NCBI RefSeq assembly: GCF_030209355.1
Contig: NZ_JARVSF010000006.1
Location: forward strand, 1 to 64,000
DNA length: 64,000 bases
DNA from: Pseudarthrobacter sp. fls2-241-R2A-127
GTDB taxonomy: Bacteria > Actinomycetota > Actinomycetes > Actinomycetales > Micrococcaceae
Reading direction: 5' to 3'
Each line of letters starts with the position of its first letter. The stretch's first letter is position 1. The notes beneath the pieces are model-generated. The model was not told the origin of the DNA, ran no database searches, and saw only the letters and a list, made by a program, of their open reading frames with translations. The position numbers and the translations under genes are program-made. This document shows, piece after piece, positions 32,296 through 41,219 of the stretch.

Positions 32296-32889
32296 TCAGG
32301 ATGGCCGTCGCGGTGCTGCCAGGAATTGTTCGACGGCGGCAATCGCCAACGCGGTAATCTCCCCCGGATCCCCGCTGCCGTTGACGGATACCAGGATTCC
32401 CCGGCCCGCGTACACCGAGACTACTTCATGCGTCTGGCGGTGGTAGAGGTCCAGCCTGCGGCGGAAGACGTCAATGGTGTCGTCGGTGCGCCCTTGTTCC
32501 TCTGCCCGCCGGTGCATGCGCGCTTCCAGTTCAGCATCAGGAGCCTGCAGCTCGATGACGGCGTCCAGCCCGTGTCCCTGGGCGGCGAGCATACTGTCCA
32601 GTTCCGTTGCCTGTGGCGCGGTGCGCGGGTACCCGTCCAGCAGGAAGCCGTGCCTGACGTCCCCATCAAGGAGGCGGTCCTTCACCAGCGCGTTGGTGAG
32701 GTGGTCGGGAACGAACCGGCCGCCGTCGAGATATTCGGCTGCCTGATTCCCGAGGTCTGTCTTCCGGCTGACGTTGCTGCGGAAGATGTCTCCCGTGGAC
32801 ACGGCCGGGATCCCGAAGTGCCGGGCAAGCTGTTCTGCCTGGGTTCCCTTGCCGGAGCCCGGCGGGCCGATGATAAGAAGCCTGGTCAT
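32296..32889 (-). CDS. Adenylate kinase-like nucleoside monophosphate kinase
   Basis: A 197-residue NMP kinase transferring phosphate from ATP to AMP or a related nucleotide. The P-loop GPPGSGKGTQ is at residues 8-17; the NMP-binding segment STGDIFR and FLLDGYPRT near 83 are conserved; the LID is the short, zinc-free type (residues 123-135). Lack of ribosomal or secY neighbours suggests a second copy besides the usual adk of the secY operon, which would lie outside the window. Confidence 0.85.
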   Translation of the reverse strand: MTRLLIIGPPGSGKGTQAEQLARHFGIPAVSTGDIFRSNVSRKTDLGNQAAEYLDGGRFVPDHLTNALVKDRLLDGDVRHGFLLDGYPRTAPQATELDSMLAAQGHGLDAVIELQAPDAELEARMHRRAEEQGRTDDTIDVFRRRLDLYHRQTHEVVSVYAGRGILVSVNGSGDPGEITALAIAAVEQFLAAPRRPS

Positions 32890-33178
32890 GTTCCTGTCCT
32901 CCCCGACGGGCAGCCTTTGGGTTGGCGCCGCATCCGGTGGCCGGCTCCCGCTTCATTGTGCCGGTTACCCCCTGCGCGGCGCCAGCACCCGGCTGTGACG
33001 ACCCGCAGGACATGACGTTTCGCCTTCCTTGCGGATGTATATACTCTGGTTATCGGTTTAGCAGCGGGCCGTTGGAAAGTTCTTCGATCCAGCGACCATC
33101 ACCGGCTCCCCGCCCATGTTGCGGGGCGTTTGTGTGTTGCCGGCTCGTTTTGACCTGAGCGAATGGCACCAAGAAACA
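32890..33178. other. Intergenic region upstream of ANTAR gene
   Basis: About 290 bases with no supported gene. A TATACT hexamer at about 33037 could be a plus-strand -10 element. A hairpin CCCCGC, CCATGTT, GCGGGG lies at about 33107-33125, enclosing an in-frame ATG that would be an alternative start for the next gene. Confidence 0.35.
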
Positions 33179-33922
33179 GTGGCCAGCGAGTCAACAGCTA
33201 AACCCGATACATCCATCACCGAGCACCTGCACGAAATTGTCCTGGACAGCTCTGACGTCGAGGACTTCCTCAACGAGTTGGCACAGGTCTCCGCACGCAA
33301 CCTCTCCGAACCCGGCGATGAAATGCTGTGCGCCGTCACCCTGCTCAGGCAGCGGAAGGGCACCACGGTAGCCAGCAGCAGCCAGGAAGCCCGGACCATT
33401 GGACGTTTTGAGCACCGGTTCACCGAGACACCGGGCATGACTGCGGCAACCAACCAGCAAACTGTCCATATCCCCGATCTCACCGCTGAGTGCCGCTGGC
33501 CGGACTACTCGTCCGCAGTGCTGGCGGAGGGGATCCGGTCCATCGCGGCGGTCCCGTTCCGGCTGGAGGGCGACACCAAGGCAGCTTTGTTGCTGTACTC
33601 CGGCCGTGCGCACCGTTTCGAGAGCCGCATCCTGGACTTCGCCGAGGAGTTTGTCAGCCAGACGTCGTTGGCCCTCCGGCTTGCGATCCGCTTTGCGCAT
33701 TTCAGCGAGACAGCGGCGAACCTCCGCGCCACTTTGGAAACCCGGACCGTCATTGACATGGCGGTGGGGATCATCATGGCCCAGAACCGGTGCAGCCAGC
33801 AGGACGCCTTTGACATCCTCAAGACGGCGTCAAGCACCCGCAATTCCAAGCTCCACGATGTGGCCGCCGCCGTGGTCCACTCCCTGGGCCAGGGCCCTGC
33901 GCGGACACATTACGACGGATAA
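33179..33922 (+). CDS. GAF-ANTAR domain regulator
   Basis: A 247-residue cytoplasmic protein with a GAF sensor domain (about residues 30-165) and a C-terminal ANTAR RNA-binding domain (about 180-235: RTVIDMAVGIIMAQNRCSQQ, core AVGIIMAQNRC, then AFDILKTASSTRN). ANTAR proteins bind paired hairpins in nascent RNA and prevent termination. I prefer the GTG at 33179; an ATG at 33116 sits inside a hairpin. A paralogue lies at 52988-53722. The GAF ligand is unknown. Confidence 0.85.
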   Translation: MASESTAKPDTSITEHLHEIVLDSSDVEDFLNELAQVSARNLSEPGDEMLCAVTLLRQRKGTTVASSSQEARTIGRFEHRFTETPGMTAATNQQTVHIPDLTAECRWPDYSSAVLAEGIRSIAAVPFRLEGDTKAALLLYSGRAHRFESRILDFAEEFVSQTSLALRLAIRFAHFSETAANLRATLETRTVIDMAVGIIMAQNRCSQQDAFDILKTASSTRNSKLHDVAAAVVHSLGQGPARTHYDG

Positions 33923-33990
33923 GGCCAAGGCCCCGAAAACCCGGCACAGCGCGGATAGACTGTTGCCAACTTTTTCGCCGGGGGGCTTGG

Positions 33991-34398
33991 ATGGAACAGC
34001 AGCGCACCTGCCTTGTCGTTGAGGATAACGACGATATCCGCGGACTGATTTCGGTAGTCCTTTCACGTGCAGGCTTCCTGGTGAAGGCCGTAGGCACCGG
34101 GGCGGAGGCCATCGCCGCCGCGGCCGGTCCCGGCATAGCGCTTGTCACCCTCGATCTTGGCCTCCCTGACATGGACGGGCACGTGGTTGCCCGCGCCATC
34201 CGCGCCAGGAGCTCTGCCCCGCTGCTCTTCCTGACAGCCCGTTCGGAGGGCGACGACGTCCTGGCCGGCATGGCGTCCGGGGCCGCCGCCTACCTCACCA
34301 AGCCTTTCCACCCCCGGGAACTCGAAGCGCTGGCCCTGCAACTGTGCCCCGTACCCATGGCACAGGAGCCCCGCACTACCGGCACCGCCATCTGCTGA
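33991..34398 (+). CDS. Single-domain response regulator
   Basis: A 135-residue CheY-like receiver domain without an output domain. The acidic pocket is VVEDNDD (residues 9-15), the phospho-accepting Asp is in TLDLGLPDMDG near residue 53, Thr in FLTARS near 80 and Lys in LTKPFHP near 102. No histidine kinase lies nearby, so its partner is elsewhere. It follows the ANTAR gene by 68 bases and may be co-transcribed. Confidence 0.85.
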   Translation: MEQQRTCLVVEDNDDIRGLISVVLSRAGFLVKAVGTGAEAIAAAAGPGIALVTLDLGLPDMDGHVVARAIRARSSAPLLFLTARSEGDDVLAGMASGAAAYLTKPFHPRELEALALQLCPVPMAQEPRTTGTAIC

Positions 34399-34489
34399 CC
34401 AGACCGGCAAAGGCCGACGACGGGAGTCCCGGCGCCGACCCTGGGTAGAAGGCCGCCGACATGCGCCCCACCCCGCAGTGTGACACTAT

Positions 34490-34873
34490 ATGCGCATGAA
34501 TGCAGATAAGAATGCTTGCTCGCTGGGAACGGACAGCCAGTACGTGGAGTTGGCCGTGGAGGTCTTCTCGATGCTGGCTGACGCCACGAGGGTGCGGATC
34601 ATCCTTGCCCTTCGCGACGGCGAAATGGCAGTGGGCGCCCTGGCCGATGCGGTAGGGAAGTCCCCCGCAGCCGTGTCCCAGCACTTGGCCAAAATGCGGC
34701 TGGCCAGGATAGTGTCCACGCGGCAGGACGGAACTCGGGTCCTGTACCGGCTGGAGAATGAACATGCCCGGCAACTGGTGGCCGATGCCATCTTCCAGGC
34801 CGAACACGCGCTCGGCGGCGAACCGGCGCACCACCGCGCACCCGCCCACCACGCCCAGAGGAGCGCCTCATGA
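34490..34873 (+). CDS. ArsR/SmtB family metal-responsive repressor
   Basis: A 127-residue winged-helix repressor (HTH at residues 45-75, core GKSPAAVSQHLAKMRLA). The alpha-5 zinc region is partly like CzrA/SmtB: two histidines spaced 14 residues apart (NEHARQL...AEH) are kept, but the intermediate His is Gln and the first Asp is Asn. A His-rich tail (HHRAPAHH) may compensate. It overlaps the zinc exporter gene by four bases, so it surely controls it. No ribosome site precedes 34490 or the next ATG at 34496, and an AT-rich -10-like stretch abuts the start, suggesting leaderless mRNA; ATGCGCAT at 34490-34497 is palindromic. Confidence 0.88.
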   Translation: MRMNADKNACSLGTDSQYVELAVEVFSMLADATRVRIILALRDGEMAVGALADAVGKSPAAVSQHLAKMRLARIVSTRQDGTRVLYRLENEHARQLVADAIFQAEHALGGEPAHHRAPAHHAQRSAS

Positions 34874-35979
34874 CCGGTCCGCACCAGGAATCAACGCATG
34901 CCCACAGCCATCACGACGACGACCATGGCGGCCATCATCACGACCACGATCGCGACCACGACCACGACCACGAGCACGGGCATGATCACGGGCACGGGCA
35001 CGGGCACGGGCACGGGCACGGGCATGATCACGACCACCATCACCATTCCGGCTTCAAAGGTTGGCTTTTCGAGCTGTTCGTGCCCCACACCCACGATGCG
35101 GCGGACACCATCGACGACGCCATGGAAGCCAGCACGGAGGGCATCCGGGCACTGAAGATCAGTATGTTCGTCCTGCTGGCCACCACGCTGCTGCAGTTCC
35201 TGGTGGTCCTGTTCAGCAGTTCGGTGGCACTGCTCGCAGACACCATCCACAACTTCTCCGACGCCCTGACCGCGGTGCCGCTGTGGATTGCCTTCATCCT
35301 GGGGCGCAGGGCGGCAACCCGCCGGTACACCTACGGGTTTGGCCGGGCAGAGGACCTGGCCGGGCTGTCAATCGTGGCCGTGGTGGCCCTTTCCGCCATT
35401 GTGGCGGGTTGGCAGTCCGTTGACCGGCTCATCCATCCGCAGCCCCTGCAAAACCTGGGGTGGGTCATGGCGGCGGGCCTCATTGGCTTCGCGGGCAACG
35501 AGGCGGTGGCAATCTACCGCATCCGGGTGGGCCGCAGGATCGGTTCGGCGGCCCTCGTGGCGGACGGTGTGCACGCCAGGACGGACGGCTTCACGTCCCT
35601 GGCAGTGGTGATCGGCGCCGTTGGCGTCATGCTTGGTTTCCCGCTGGCGGACCCGATCGTGGGATTGGTCATTTCCGCCGCCATTATGGTGCTGCTCTGG
35701 GGGACGGTCCGCAGCATCGGGCGGCGGCTCATGGACGGCATCGAACCTGATCTGGTGGAGCTCGCCGAGGCCGCCCTGGCGCAGACCCCCGGGGTCCTGG
35801 CGGTCCGGCAGTTGCAGCTGCGCTGGTCCGGCCACCGGCTGCAGGGGTCCGCCCGCCTGGAACTGGCCGATACCGGGTTGTCGCAGGCCGCGGAGACTGT
35901 TGACCGCGCCGAGCACCGGCTCCGTCACGCCCTGCCCAAACTGGACCACATTCTCCTGGCGCCTGAAACCCGCCGCTAG
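34870..35979 (+). CDS. Cation diffusion facilitator zinc exporter with His-rich N-terminus
   Basis: A 369-residue CDF (CzcD/ZnT-like) antiporter exporting Zn2+ or similar ions. Residues 5-60 are an extreme His/Asp/Gly run. Six membrane helices follow, with the transport-site motifs ADTIHNFSD (helix 2) and ADGVHARTD (helix 5), both HxxxD. A cytoplasmic metal-binding domain fills the last 90 residues. The start overlaps the ArsR stop as ATGA. The pair forms a self-contained metal-resistance operon, closed by a strong terminator. Confidence 0.92.
   Translation: MTGPHQESTHAHSHHDDDHGGHHHDHDRDHDHDHEHGHDHGHGHGHGHGHGHDHDHHHHSGFKGWLFELFVPHTHDAADTIDDAMEASTEGIRALKISMFVLLATTLLQFLVVLFSSSVALLADTIHNFSDALTAVPLWIAFILGRRAATRRYTYGFGRAEDLAGLSIVAVVALSAIVAGWQSVDRLIHPQPLQNLGWVMAAGLIGFAGNEAVAIYRIRVGRRIGSAALVADGVHARTDGFTSLAVVIGAVGVMLGFPLADPIVGLVISAAIMVLLWGTVRSIGRRLMDGIEPDLVELAEAALAQTPGVLAVRQLQLRWSGHRLQGSARLELADTGLSQAAETVDRAEHRLRHALPKLDHILLAPETRR
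34990..35025 (+). repeat. GGGCAC tandem repeat within the exporter gene
   Basis: Five perfect GGGCAC units and a sixth GGGCAT unit encode alternating Gly-His in the N-terminal metal-binding arm. In-frame hexamer repeats like this can vary in copy number between strains by slippage. Confidence 0.85.
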
Positions 35980-35986
35980 GAACCCG

Positions 35987-36039
35987 AAAACAGGACGTGG
36001 CCCTGCCGGATATCTCCGGCAGGGCCACGTCCTGTTTTT
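35987..36039. terminator. Strong bidirectional intrinsic terminator
   Basis: A 24-base perfect stem (AAAACAGGACGTGGCC... with loop TATC) flanked by A-run and T-run on the two sides. It lies between the converging exporter and desaturase genes and should terminate both transcripts. Confidence 0.9.
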
Positions 36040-36051
36040 GGCTTGCGGTCT

Positions 36052-37236
36052 TTAGGCCCGGGCGGCCTTGCCGGGCAGCGCCAGTTTGAACACCTTGGCC
36101 CAGGACGAACCCACCTGCTTGAGCAGCGGCCCGGTGGTGTACTTCAGGCCATAGCGCTGGCAGATCTCGCGGACCCTGGGCGCCACCTCGGCGTACCGGT
36201 TGGAGGGCAGGTCCGGGAAGAGGTGGTGCTCAATCTGGTGGGAGAGATTGCCGGTCATCAGATGCATGAATTTGGAGCCCGAGATGTTGGCGGAGCCGAT
36301 CATTTGGCGCACGTACCAGTCGCCCCGCGTCTCGCCTTCCACCATTTCTTCGGTGAAGGTGTCGGTCCCTTCGGGGAAGTGGCCGCAGAAGATGACGGCG
36401 TGGGCCCACACATTGCGGACGGCGTTGGCGGCAATGGTGCCGAACAGCGCCTGCTTCGCGGAGCCGGTGAGCATGGCCAGTGCGGGGGTGGCGGCGTAGT
36501 CCTTGGTGAACTGGGTGATGACCTTCTTGCCCAGGGCCTTGAGGTCCTTGAGCAGGGCTTCCTTGGACTTGGTGCCTTCCTTGTACTCGGTCAGCTCGAG
36601 GTCGTAGATGGCGATGCCCCACTCGAAGACCGGCGCCAGGATGGCATTGAACAGCGGGTTGGCCAGGTTGATGGGCTTCCACGGCTGCTGCTCATCCATG
36701 CGCAGCAGGTTGTATCCGACGTCGTTGTCCTTGCCCACCACGTTGGTCCAGCGGTGGTGGAGGTCGTTGTGCGTGTGCTGCCAGGACCGCGACGGCGTGA
36801 CGAAGTCCCATTCCCAAGTGGTGGAGTGGATATCCGGGTCACGCATCCAGTCCCACTGTCCGTGCAGGATGTTGTGGCCGAGCTCCATGTTTTCCAGGAT
36901 CTTGGCCAGGCTCAGGAGGGTGGTGCCGGTGACCCAGGCAGCCTTGTTCTTGCTGACCAGCAGGGCGGCCCGGCCGGAAAGTTCCAGGCCGCGCTGGATC
37001 TTGATCATGCGGCGGATGTAGGCGGCGTCTTCCGCGCCGCGCTTGCCCAGGATCTCGTCCCGGATGGCGTCGAGCTCACGGCCCAGCTCCGCCACCTGTT
37101 CGTCGCTGAGGTGCGCGGCCGCGGGTGGCCGGACGCTGGGGCTTCCCGATTCGGCCAGTTTTCCGGGGCGCGTCCTGGAGGTGCCGGCGCTGGCACCTGC
37201 GGCTGTGGTGGTTTTCGTGGGTGAGATGACAGTCAT
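36052..37236 (-). CDS. Fatty acid desaturase (DesA3-like)
   Basis: A 394-residue membrane di-iron desaturase that introduces a double bond into acyl-CoA or lipid acyl chains. The three histidine boxes are HNILHG (near residue 135), HTHNDLHH (near 167) and HQIEHHLFP (near 335). About four membrane segments are predicted around them. I start at ATG 37236, ten bases after GAGGAG. The ferredoxin reductase directly upstream would supply electrons, the same arrangement as mycobacterial DesA3 and its reductase. Confidence 0.9.
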   Translation of the reverse strand: MTVISPTKTTTAAGASAGTSRTRPGKLAESGSPSVRPPAAAHLSDEQVAELGRELDAIRDEILGKRGAEDAAYIRRMIKIQRGLELSGRAALLVSKNKAAWVTGTTLLSLAKILENMELGHNILHGQWDWMRDPDIHSTTWEWDFVTPSRSWQHTHNDLHHRWTNVVGKDNDVGYNLLRMDEQQPWKPINLANPLFNAILAPVFEWGIAIYDLELTEYKEGTKSKEALLKDLKALGKKVITQFTKDYAATPALAMLTGSAKQALFGTIAANAVRNVWAHAVIFCGHFPEGTDTFTEEMVEGETRGDWYVRQMIGSANISGSKFMHLMTGNLSHQIEHHLFPDLPSNRYAEVAPRVREICQRYGLKYTTGPLLKQVGSSWAKVFKLALPGKAARA

Positions 37237-37249
37237 ACGGTGCTGCTCC

Positions 37250-38395
37250 TCAGAGTTCGAGGTTGACGGGTCCGGCGGCTGCCGAAACACACGTTTGGAT
37301 CAGTTGGCCGGGTTCGCCATGGATTTCCCCGGTGCGGAGGTCGCGGACCTGCCCTGCGAGCAATGGCGTAAGGCAGCTGTGGCAGATACCCATGCGGCAG
37401 CCGCTGGGCATCAGCACCCCGGCGTCCTCGCCGATGTCCAGGATGGGGGTGTCGCCGTCGGCTTCCACTTCCCGGTCCGAGGCTTCGAAGGTGACCAGCC
37501 CGCCGTCGTGCCCCACCCCGGCGTTGAACGTGGTGTTGAAGCGTTCGATCATCAGGTTGCCGGGATCTCCGGCCACTGCGACATCGGTGCCGGGTGCGCG
37601 CGTTGTCAGGGCTGCCCGCTTCCACAGCGCCTCGGCGTCATCCAGGAAGCTGTCCGGGCCGCAGGCATACGCGGACCGTTCTTTCCAGTCGGGGCAGATC
37701 TCGTCCAGTTCCTTGGTGCTGGAGAAGTCCATCCGGCCCTGCTCGCCGGTGTACCAGTGCGCCAGCCGGAAGTTGGGGAACTGGTCTGCGAGCTCCGCCA
37801 GTTCTTCACGGAACAGGCTGTCGCCGGGCGTGCGGGCCGAGTGGACCAGGACGACGTCGGCATCCGGACGCCGCGGCACGAGGGTACGGATCATGGACAT
37901 CACCGGAGTGATGCCGCTGCCCGCGGTGACCATGAGAAGGGGGCGGGGATGCTCCGGCAGCACAAAGTCGCCCTGCGGCGGGGCCAGGAACAGGACATCG
38001 CCGGGCTTGGTGGTACGCACCAAGGTGCCGGATACGGCGCCGACGTCCGTGACCGTGATGGCCGGATCCTTGCCGGCGGGAGCACTCAATGAATAGGACC
38101 GCCAGTGACGCACGCCGTCGAGTTCGACGCCGATGCGGGCCCACTGGCCGGCAAGGTGCGCCTTCCAGCCGCGGCCGGGACGGAAGAAGATGGTTGCCGA
38201 CTGGGCGGTCTCCTGGACCACCTTGGTGACAACGCCCCTGAGCTGCCGGGCTGAGTAGACAGGGTTGAACAGCGAGAGGACGTCCTCTGGCGATAAGGGG
38301 GTGGTGAATACCGAAGCCGCTTGGGCCAGCTGTCGTAGCCGGATCATGCGTTTAAGCCTAGGGCGGCGCGAGCCATATTTCTCTCTCTCCGTCAT
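37250..38395 (-). CDS. Ferredoxin reductase with FAD, NAD and 2Fe-2S domains
   Basis: A 381-residue electron-transfer protein: FAD-binding domain (residues 55-150, RSYSLS near 121), NAD domain (160-270, VTAGSGITPVMSM near 157), and a C-terminal plant-type ferredoxin domain (SGCRMGICHSCLTPL near 333 plus a final TCVS cysteine). It likely passes NAD(P)H electrons to the desaturase that starts 14 bases after its stop. The N-terminus is uncertain: ATG at 38395 or at 38347 (MIRLRQ); neither has a strong ribosome site. Confidence 0.88.
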   Translation of the reverse strand: MTEREKYGSRRPRLKRMIRLRQLAQAASVFTTPLSPEDVLSLFNPVYSARQLRGVVTKVVQETAQSATIFFRPGRGWKAHLAGQWARIGVELDGVRHWRSYSLSAPAGKDPAITVTDVGAVSGTLVRTTKPGDVLFLAPPQGDFVLPEHPRPLLMVTAGSGITPVMSMIRTLVPRRPDADVVLVHSARTPGDSLFREELAELADQFPNFRLAHWYTGEQGRMDFSSTKELDEICPDWKERSAYACGPDSFLDDAEALWKRAALTTRAPGTDVAVAGDPGNLMIERFNTTFNAGVGHDGGLVTFEASDREVEADGDTPILDIGEDAGVLMPSGCRMGICHSCLTPLLAGQVRDLRTGEIHGEPGQLIQTCVSAAAGPVNLEL

Positions 38396-38490
38396 ATGAC
38401 CGTTCAGCAGTCACAGGGTAGTTGGGGCGCGAAGCCCCCACACCGCACTTTAAGAGTAACGGTTCGGTATCGCAAAAGGTTCCCAGCCGC

Positions 38491-39516
38491 CTATCGGCTC
38501 CATCCCAGGGCCGGGGCCACGAACTGCACAATATTGCCCAGGAGCTTGGCGTTGAAGTCCACGCCCAGCTGGTTGGGAACGGTCAACAGCAGGGTGTCGG
38601 CCGCCTGCACAGCAGTATCGGCTGCAAGCTGCTCCGCCAGGAGGTCCGGTGCACCCACGTAGCTCTTGCCGAACCGGGAGGTGAGGCCGTCGATGACGCC
38701 CACCTGGTCGCGGCTGTCCCGGAGGGCGCTCCCGGCAAAGTAGTAGTTGTCCTCCTCGTCCACGATGGGAAGGACGCTGCGGCTGACCGACACCCGCGGG
38801 GTACGCGCATGTCCTGCCGCCGCCCACGCCTCCCGGAACAGATGGATCTGTTCCGCCTGGAGTTCGTGGAACGGAACGCCGGTGTCCTCCGTCAGCAGGG
38901 TGGAACTCATCAGGTTCATCCCTGATTCCGCGGCCCATATGGCGGTTTTGCGGGTCCCCGCGCCCCACCAGATCCGGTCCGCCAGACCCGGCGACTGGGG
39001 TTGGACGGGCAGGAGTCCCGTAGCGCCGCCGGCGTACCGGGGGTCTGCCTGGGCAACGCCGGCACCTGTAATGGCCCGGCGGAAGACGTCGGTGTGCCGG
39101 CGGGCCATGTCGGCATCCGTCTCCCCTTCCCCCGGCACGTAGCCGAAAGCGGAGGCCCCCTGGCGGGCCGGCTCGGGTGAGCCGCGGCTGATGCCAAGCT
39201 GCAGCCTGCCGCCGCTGATCAGGTCGGCAGCGGCAGCCTCCTCCGCCATGTAAAGCGGGTTTTCGTAGCGCATGTCGATCACGCCCGTGCCAACTTCGAT
39301 GCGGCTGGTGCGCGCGGCAATGGCTGAAAGAAGAGGAAACGGCGAGGCCTGCTGGCGCGCGAAATGATGGACGCGGAAGAACGCGCCGTCAACGCCGAGT
39401 TCCTCGGCAGCTACCGCAAGATCGATCCCCTGGAGCAGGGCATCGGCCGCTGTCCTGGTGCGGGAACCCTGGCCGGGGCCCCAGTGGCCGAAGGAAAGAA
39501 ATCCGATGCGCTCCAT
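38491..39516 (-). CDS. LLM-class flavin-dependent oxidoreductase
   Basis: A 341-residue luciferase-like monooxygenase fold protein, binding FMN or F420. It begins [12 protein letters not shown] and contains [32 protein letters not shown] (core [13 protein letters not shown]) and [18 protein letters not shown] (core [11 protein letters not shown]), all typical of the family. No partner gene fixes the substrate. The start at 39516 matches the family N-terminus; the open frame upstream runs antisense through YnfA and is ignored. Confidence 0.85.
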   Translation of the reverse strand: MERIGFLSFGHWGPGQGSRTRTAADALLQGIDLAVAAEELGVDGAFFRVHHFARQQASPFPLLSAIAARTSRIEVGTGVIDMRYENPLYMAEEAAAADLISGGRLQLGISRGSPEPARQGASAFGYVPGEGETDADMARRHTDVFRRAITGAGVAQADPRYAGGATGLLPVQPQSPGLADRIWWGAGTRKTAIWAAESGMNLMSSTLLTEDTGVPFHELQAEQIHLFREAWAAAGHARTPRVSVSRSVLPIVDEEDNYYFAGSALRDSRDQVGVIDGLTSRFGKSYVGAPDLLAEQLAADTAVQAADTLLLTVPNQLGVDFNAKLLGNIVQFVAPALGWSR

Positions 39517-39570
39517 ACCTGCCCCAACCGTCCGGCAACCGACTGCATTCCCGGCTGGCATGATGGCTGC

Positions 39571-39930
39571 GTGGATATTCCGGAAGAAACCGTCAGTGTC
39601 TTCAAGACCATCGTGCTGTTCGTCCTGGCCGCCGTGGCGGAAATCGGGGGCGCCTGGCTGGTGTGGCAGTCCGTCCGGGAGGGCAGGGACTGGTGGTGGG
39701 CCGGACTTGGGGTGATTGCCCTGGGCGCCTACGGCTTTGTGGCCACGCTCCAGCCGGACGCGCACTTCGGCCGGATCCTGGCCGCGTACGGCGGGGTGTT
39801 CGTTGCCGGTTCCCTGGCCTGGGGCATGGCGTTCGACGGTTTCCGTCCGGACCGGTGGGACATCGCAGGATCGGTGGTGTGCCTGCTGGGCGTTGCGCTG
39901 ATCATGTTCGCGCCGCGGAGCGGGGGGTGA
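39571..39930 (+). CDS. YnfA family membrane protein
   Basis: A 119-residue four-helix membrane protein of the YnfA/UPF0060 family, related to small multidrug-resistance transporters. Conserved [18 protein letters not shown] is near the N-terminus (core [13 protein letters not shown]), with YGFVATLQP and [13 protein letters not shown] later. The GTG at 39571 is the closest start to the usual N-terminus; no good ribosome site is seen. It is divergent from the LLM oxidoreductase. Confidence 0.8.
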   Translation: MDIPEETVSVFKTIVLFVLAAVAEIGGAWLVWQSVREGRDWWWAGLGVIALGAYGFVATLQPDAHFGRILAAYGGVFVAGSLAWGMAFDGFRPDRWDIAGSVVCLLGVALIMFAPRSGG

Positions 39931-39977
39931 ACAGGGCACCGGTGGCTAGACTCTAGCCACAACGAAAGGCGGGACCC

Positions 39978-41180
39978 GTGGAACGGACGGACTACTGCAT
40001 CATTGGCGGCGGAATCGTGGGCCTTGCCACCGCCTACCAGCTCCTGCGGAAAGAGCCCGACGCATCATTGGTCCTGCTGGAGGCGGCCTCCAGCCTGGCT
40101 TCGCACCAGACCGGGCACAACAGTGGCGTCATCCACTCCGGGATCTACTACGCCCCGGGCAGCCTCAAGGCCGAATTCAGCAAGGCCGGAGCCCGCCAGA
40201 CCAAGGAATTCTGCCGGGAGCACGGCATCAGCTGGGCCGAGCCCGGCAAACTCCTGGTGGCCACCTCGGCGGTGGAACTGGAGCGGCTGGACCGCCTGGA
40301 GGAGCGCGCCGCCATCCACGGGCTGGGCTGCGAGCGCGTGGACCGGGGGGAGCTCAACCGGCGGGAGCCCAACGTTTCGGGCCTTGGTGCCCTCTTTATT
40401 CCAAGCACCGGCATCGTGGACTACGCGGAAGTGGCACGAAAACTGGCCGGGCTCATTTCCGCTGCCGGCGGCCGGGTGGTCACCGGCGCAAAAGTGGCCT
40501 CGATCGTGGAGCATTCGGACCGGGTGGTGGTGGCCACGGGCCAGGCTGCCTACTCCTGCCGACGCCTCGTGGCCTGCGCCGGCCTGCAGTCGGACCGCCT
40601 TGCGGAACTGGCCGGGATGAAGACCGACGTCCAGATCATTCCTTTCCGTGGCGAATATTTTGAGCTGCCGGACAGCAAACGGGACTATGTCTCCCACCTC
40701 ATATACCCCGTGCCGGACCCGGACCTGCCTTTCCTGGGCGTACACCTGACGCCCACCATCGACGGCAGCATCACGGTGGGACCCAATGCAGTCCTGGGCC
40801 TGGCCCGGGAGGGCTACCCCAAATTCTCGGTGAACCTTCGGGATGTGGCCCGCTACGCGCGCTTCCCCGGGCTGTGGCATGTGGCACGGGCCAATACCGC
40901 CACCGCCGTTCGGGAGGTCAGGAACTCCCTGTTCAAGGGAAGCTACCTTCAGGAATGCCGCAAATATGCGCCCGGCCTGGCCAAAGAGGACCTCCTTCCC
41001 CGCGAGGCAGGCATCAGGGCGCAGGCGGTACGCCGGGACGGCACGCTCGTCCACGATTTCCTGCTGGCAGGGACCGACCGGATGCTGCATGTGTTGAATG
41101 CCCCGTCCCCTGCAGCCACCGCCGCACTGCCCATCGGTGAACACCTGGCCGGCAAGGCGGCCCTCCGCCGGGCAGCCTGA
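39978..41180 (+). CDS. lhgO: L-2-hydroxyglutarate oxidase
   Basis: A 400-residue FAD enzyme of the DAO family oxidising L-2-hydroxyglutarate to 2-oxoglutarate. FAD motif IIGGGIVGLATAY is at residues 8-20; HNSGVIHSGIYY near 50 is characteristic of LhgO; later PVPDPDLPFLGVHLTPTIDG (core LPFLGVHLT) and VLGLAREGY are also conserved. GTG start after AAAGGCGGGA. The C-terminal segment DFLLAGTDRMLHVLNAPSPA (core HVLNAPSPAAT) is conserved too. Confidence 0.92.
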   Translation: MERTDYCIIGGGIVGLATAYQLLRKEPDASLVLLEAASSLASHQTGHNSGVIHSGIYYAPGSLKAEFSKAGARQTKEFCREHGISWAEPGKLLVATSAVELERLDRLEERAAIHGLGCERVDRGELNRREPNVSGLGALFIPSTGIVDYAEVARKLAGLISAAGGRVVTGAKVASIVEHSDRVVVATGQAAYSCRRLVACAGLQSDRLAELAGMKTDVQIIPFRGEYFELPDSKRDYVSHLIYPVPDPDLPFLGVHLTPTIDGSITVGPNAVLGLAREGYPKFSVNLRDVARYARFPGLWHVARANTATAVREVRNSLFKGSYLQECRKYAPGLAKEDLLPREAGIRAQAVRRDGTLVHDFLLAGTDRMLHVLNAPSPAATAALPIGEHLAGKAALRRAA

Positions 41181-41219
41181 CCAGCCGCCGCGCTTTCCCG
41201 GCGCGGCTACACTGGGCCA

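Noticed and set aside
36043..37224. 393-codon plus-strand open frame
   Set aside because: Antisense shadow of the desaturase gene.
39516..39939. N-terminal extension of the LLM oxidoreductase frame
   Set aside because: The extra residues are antisense to YnfA; family similarity begins at the ATG at 39516.
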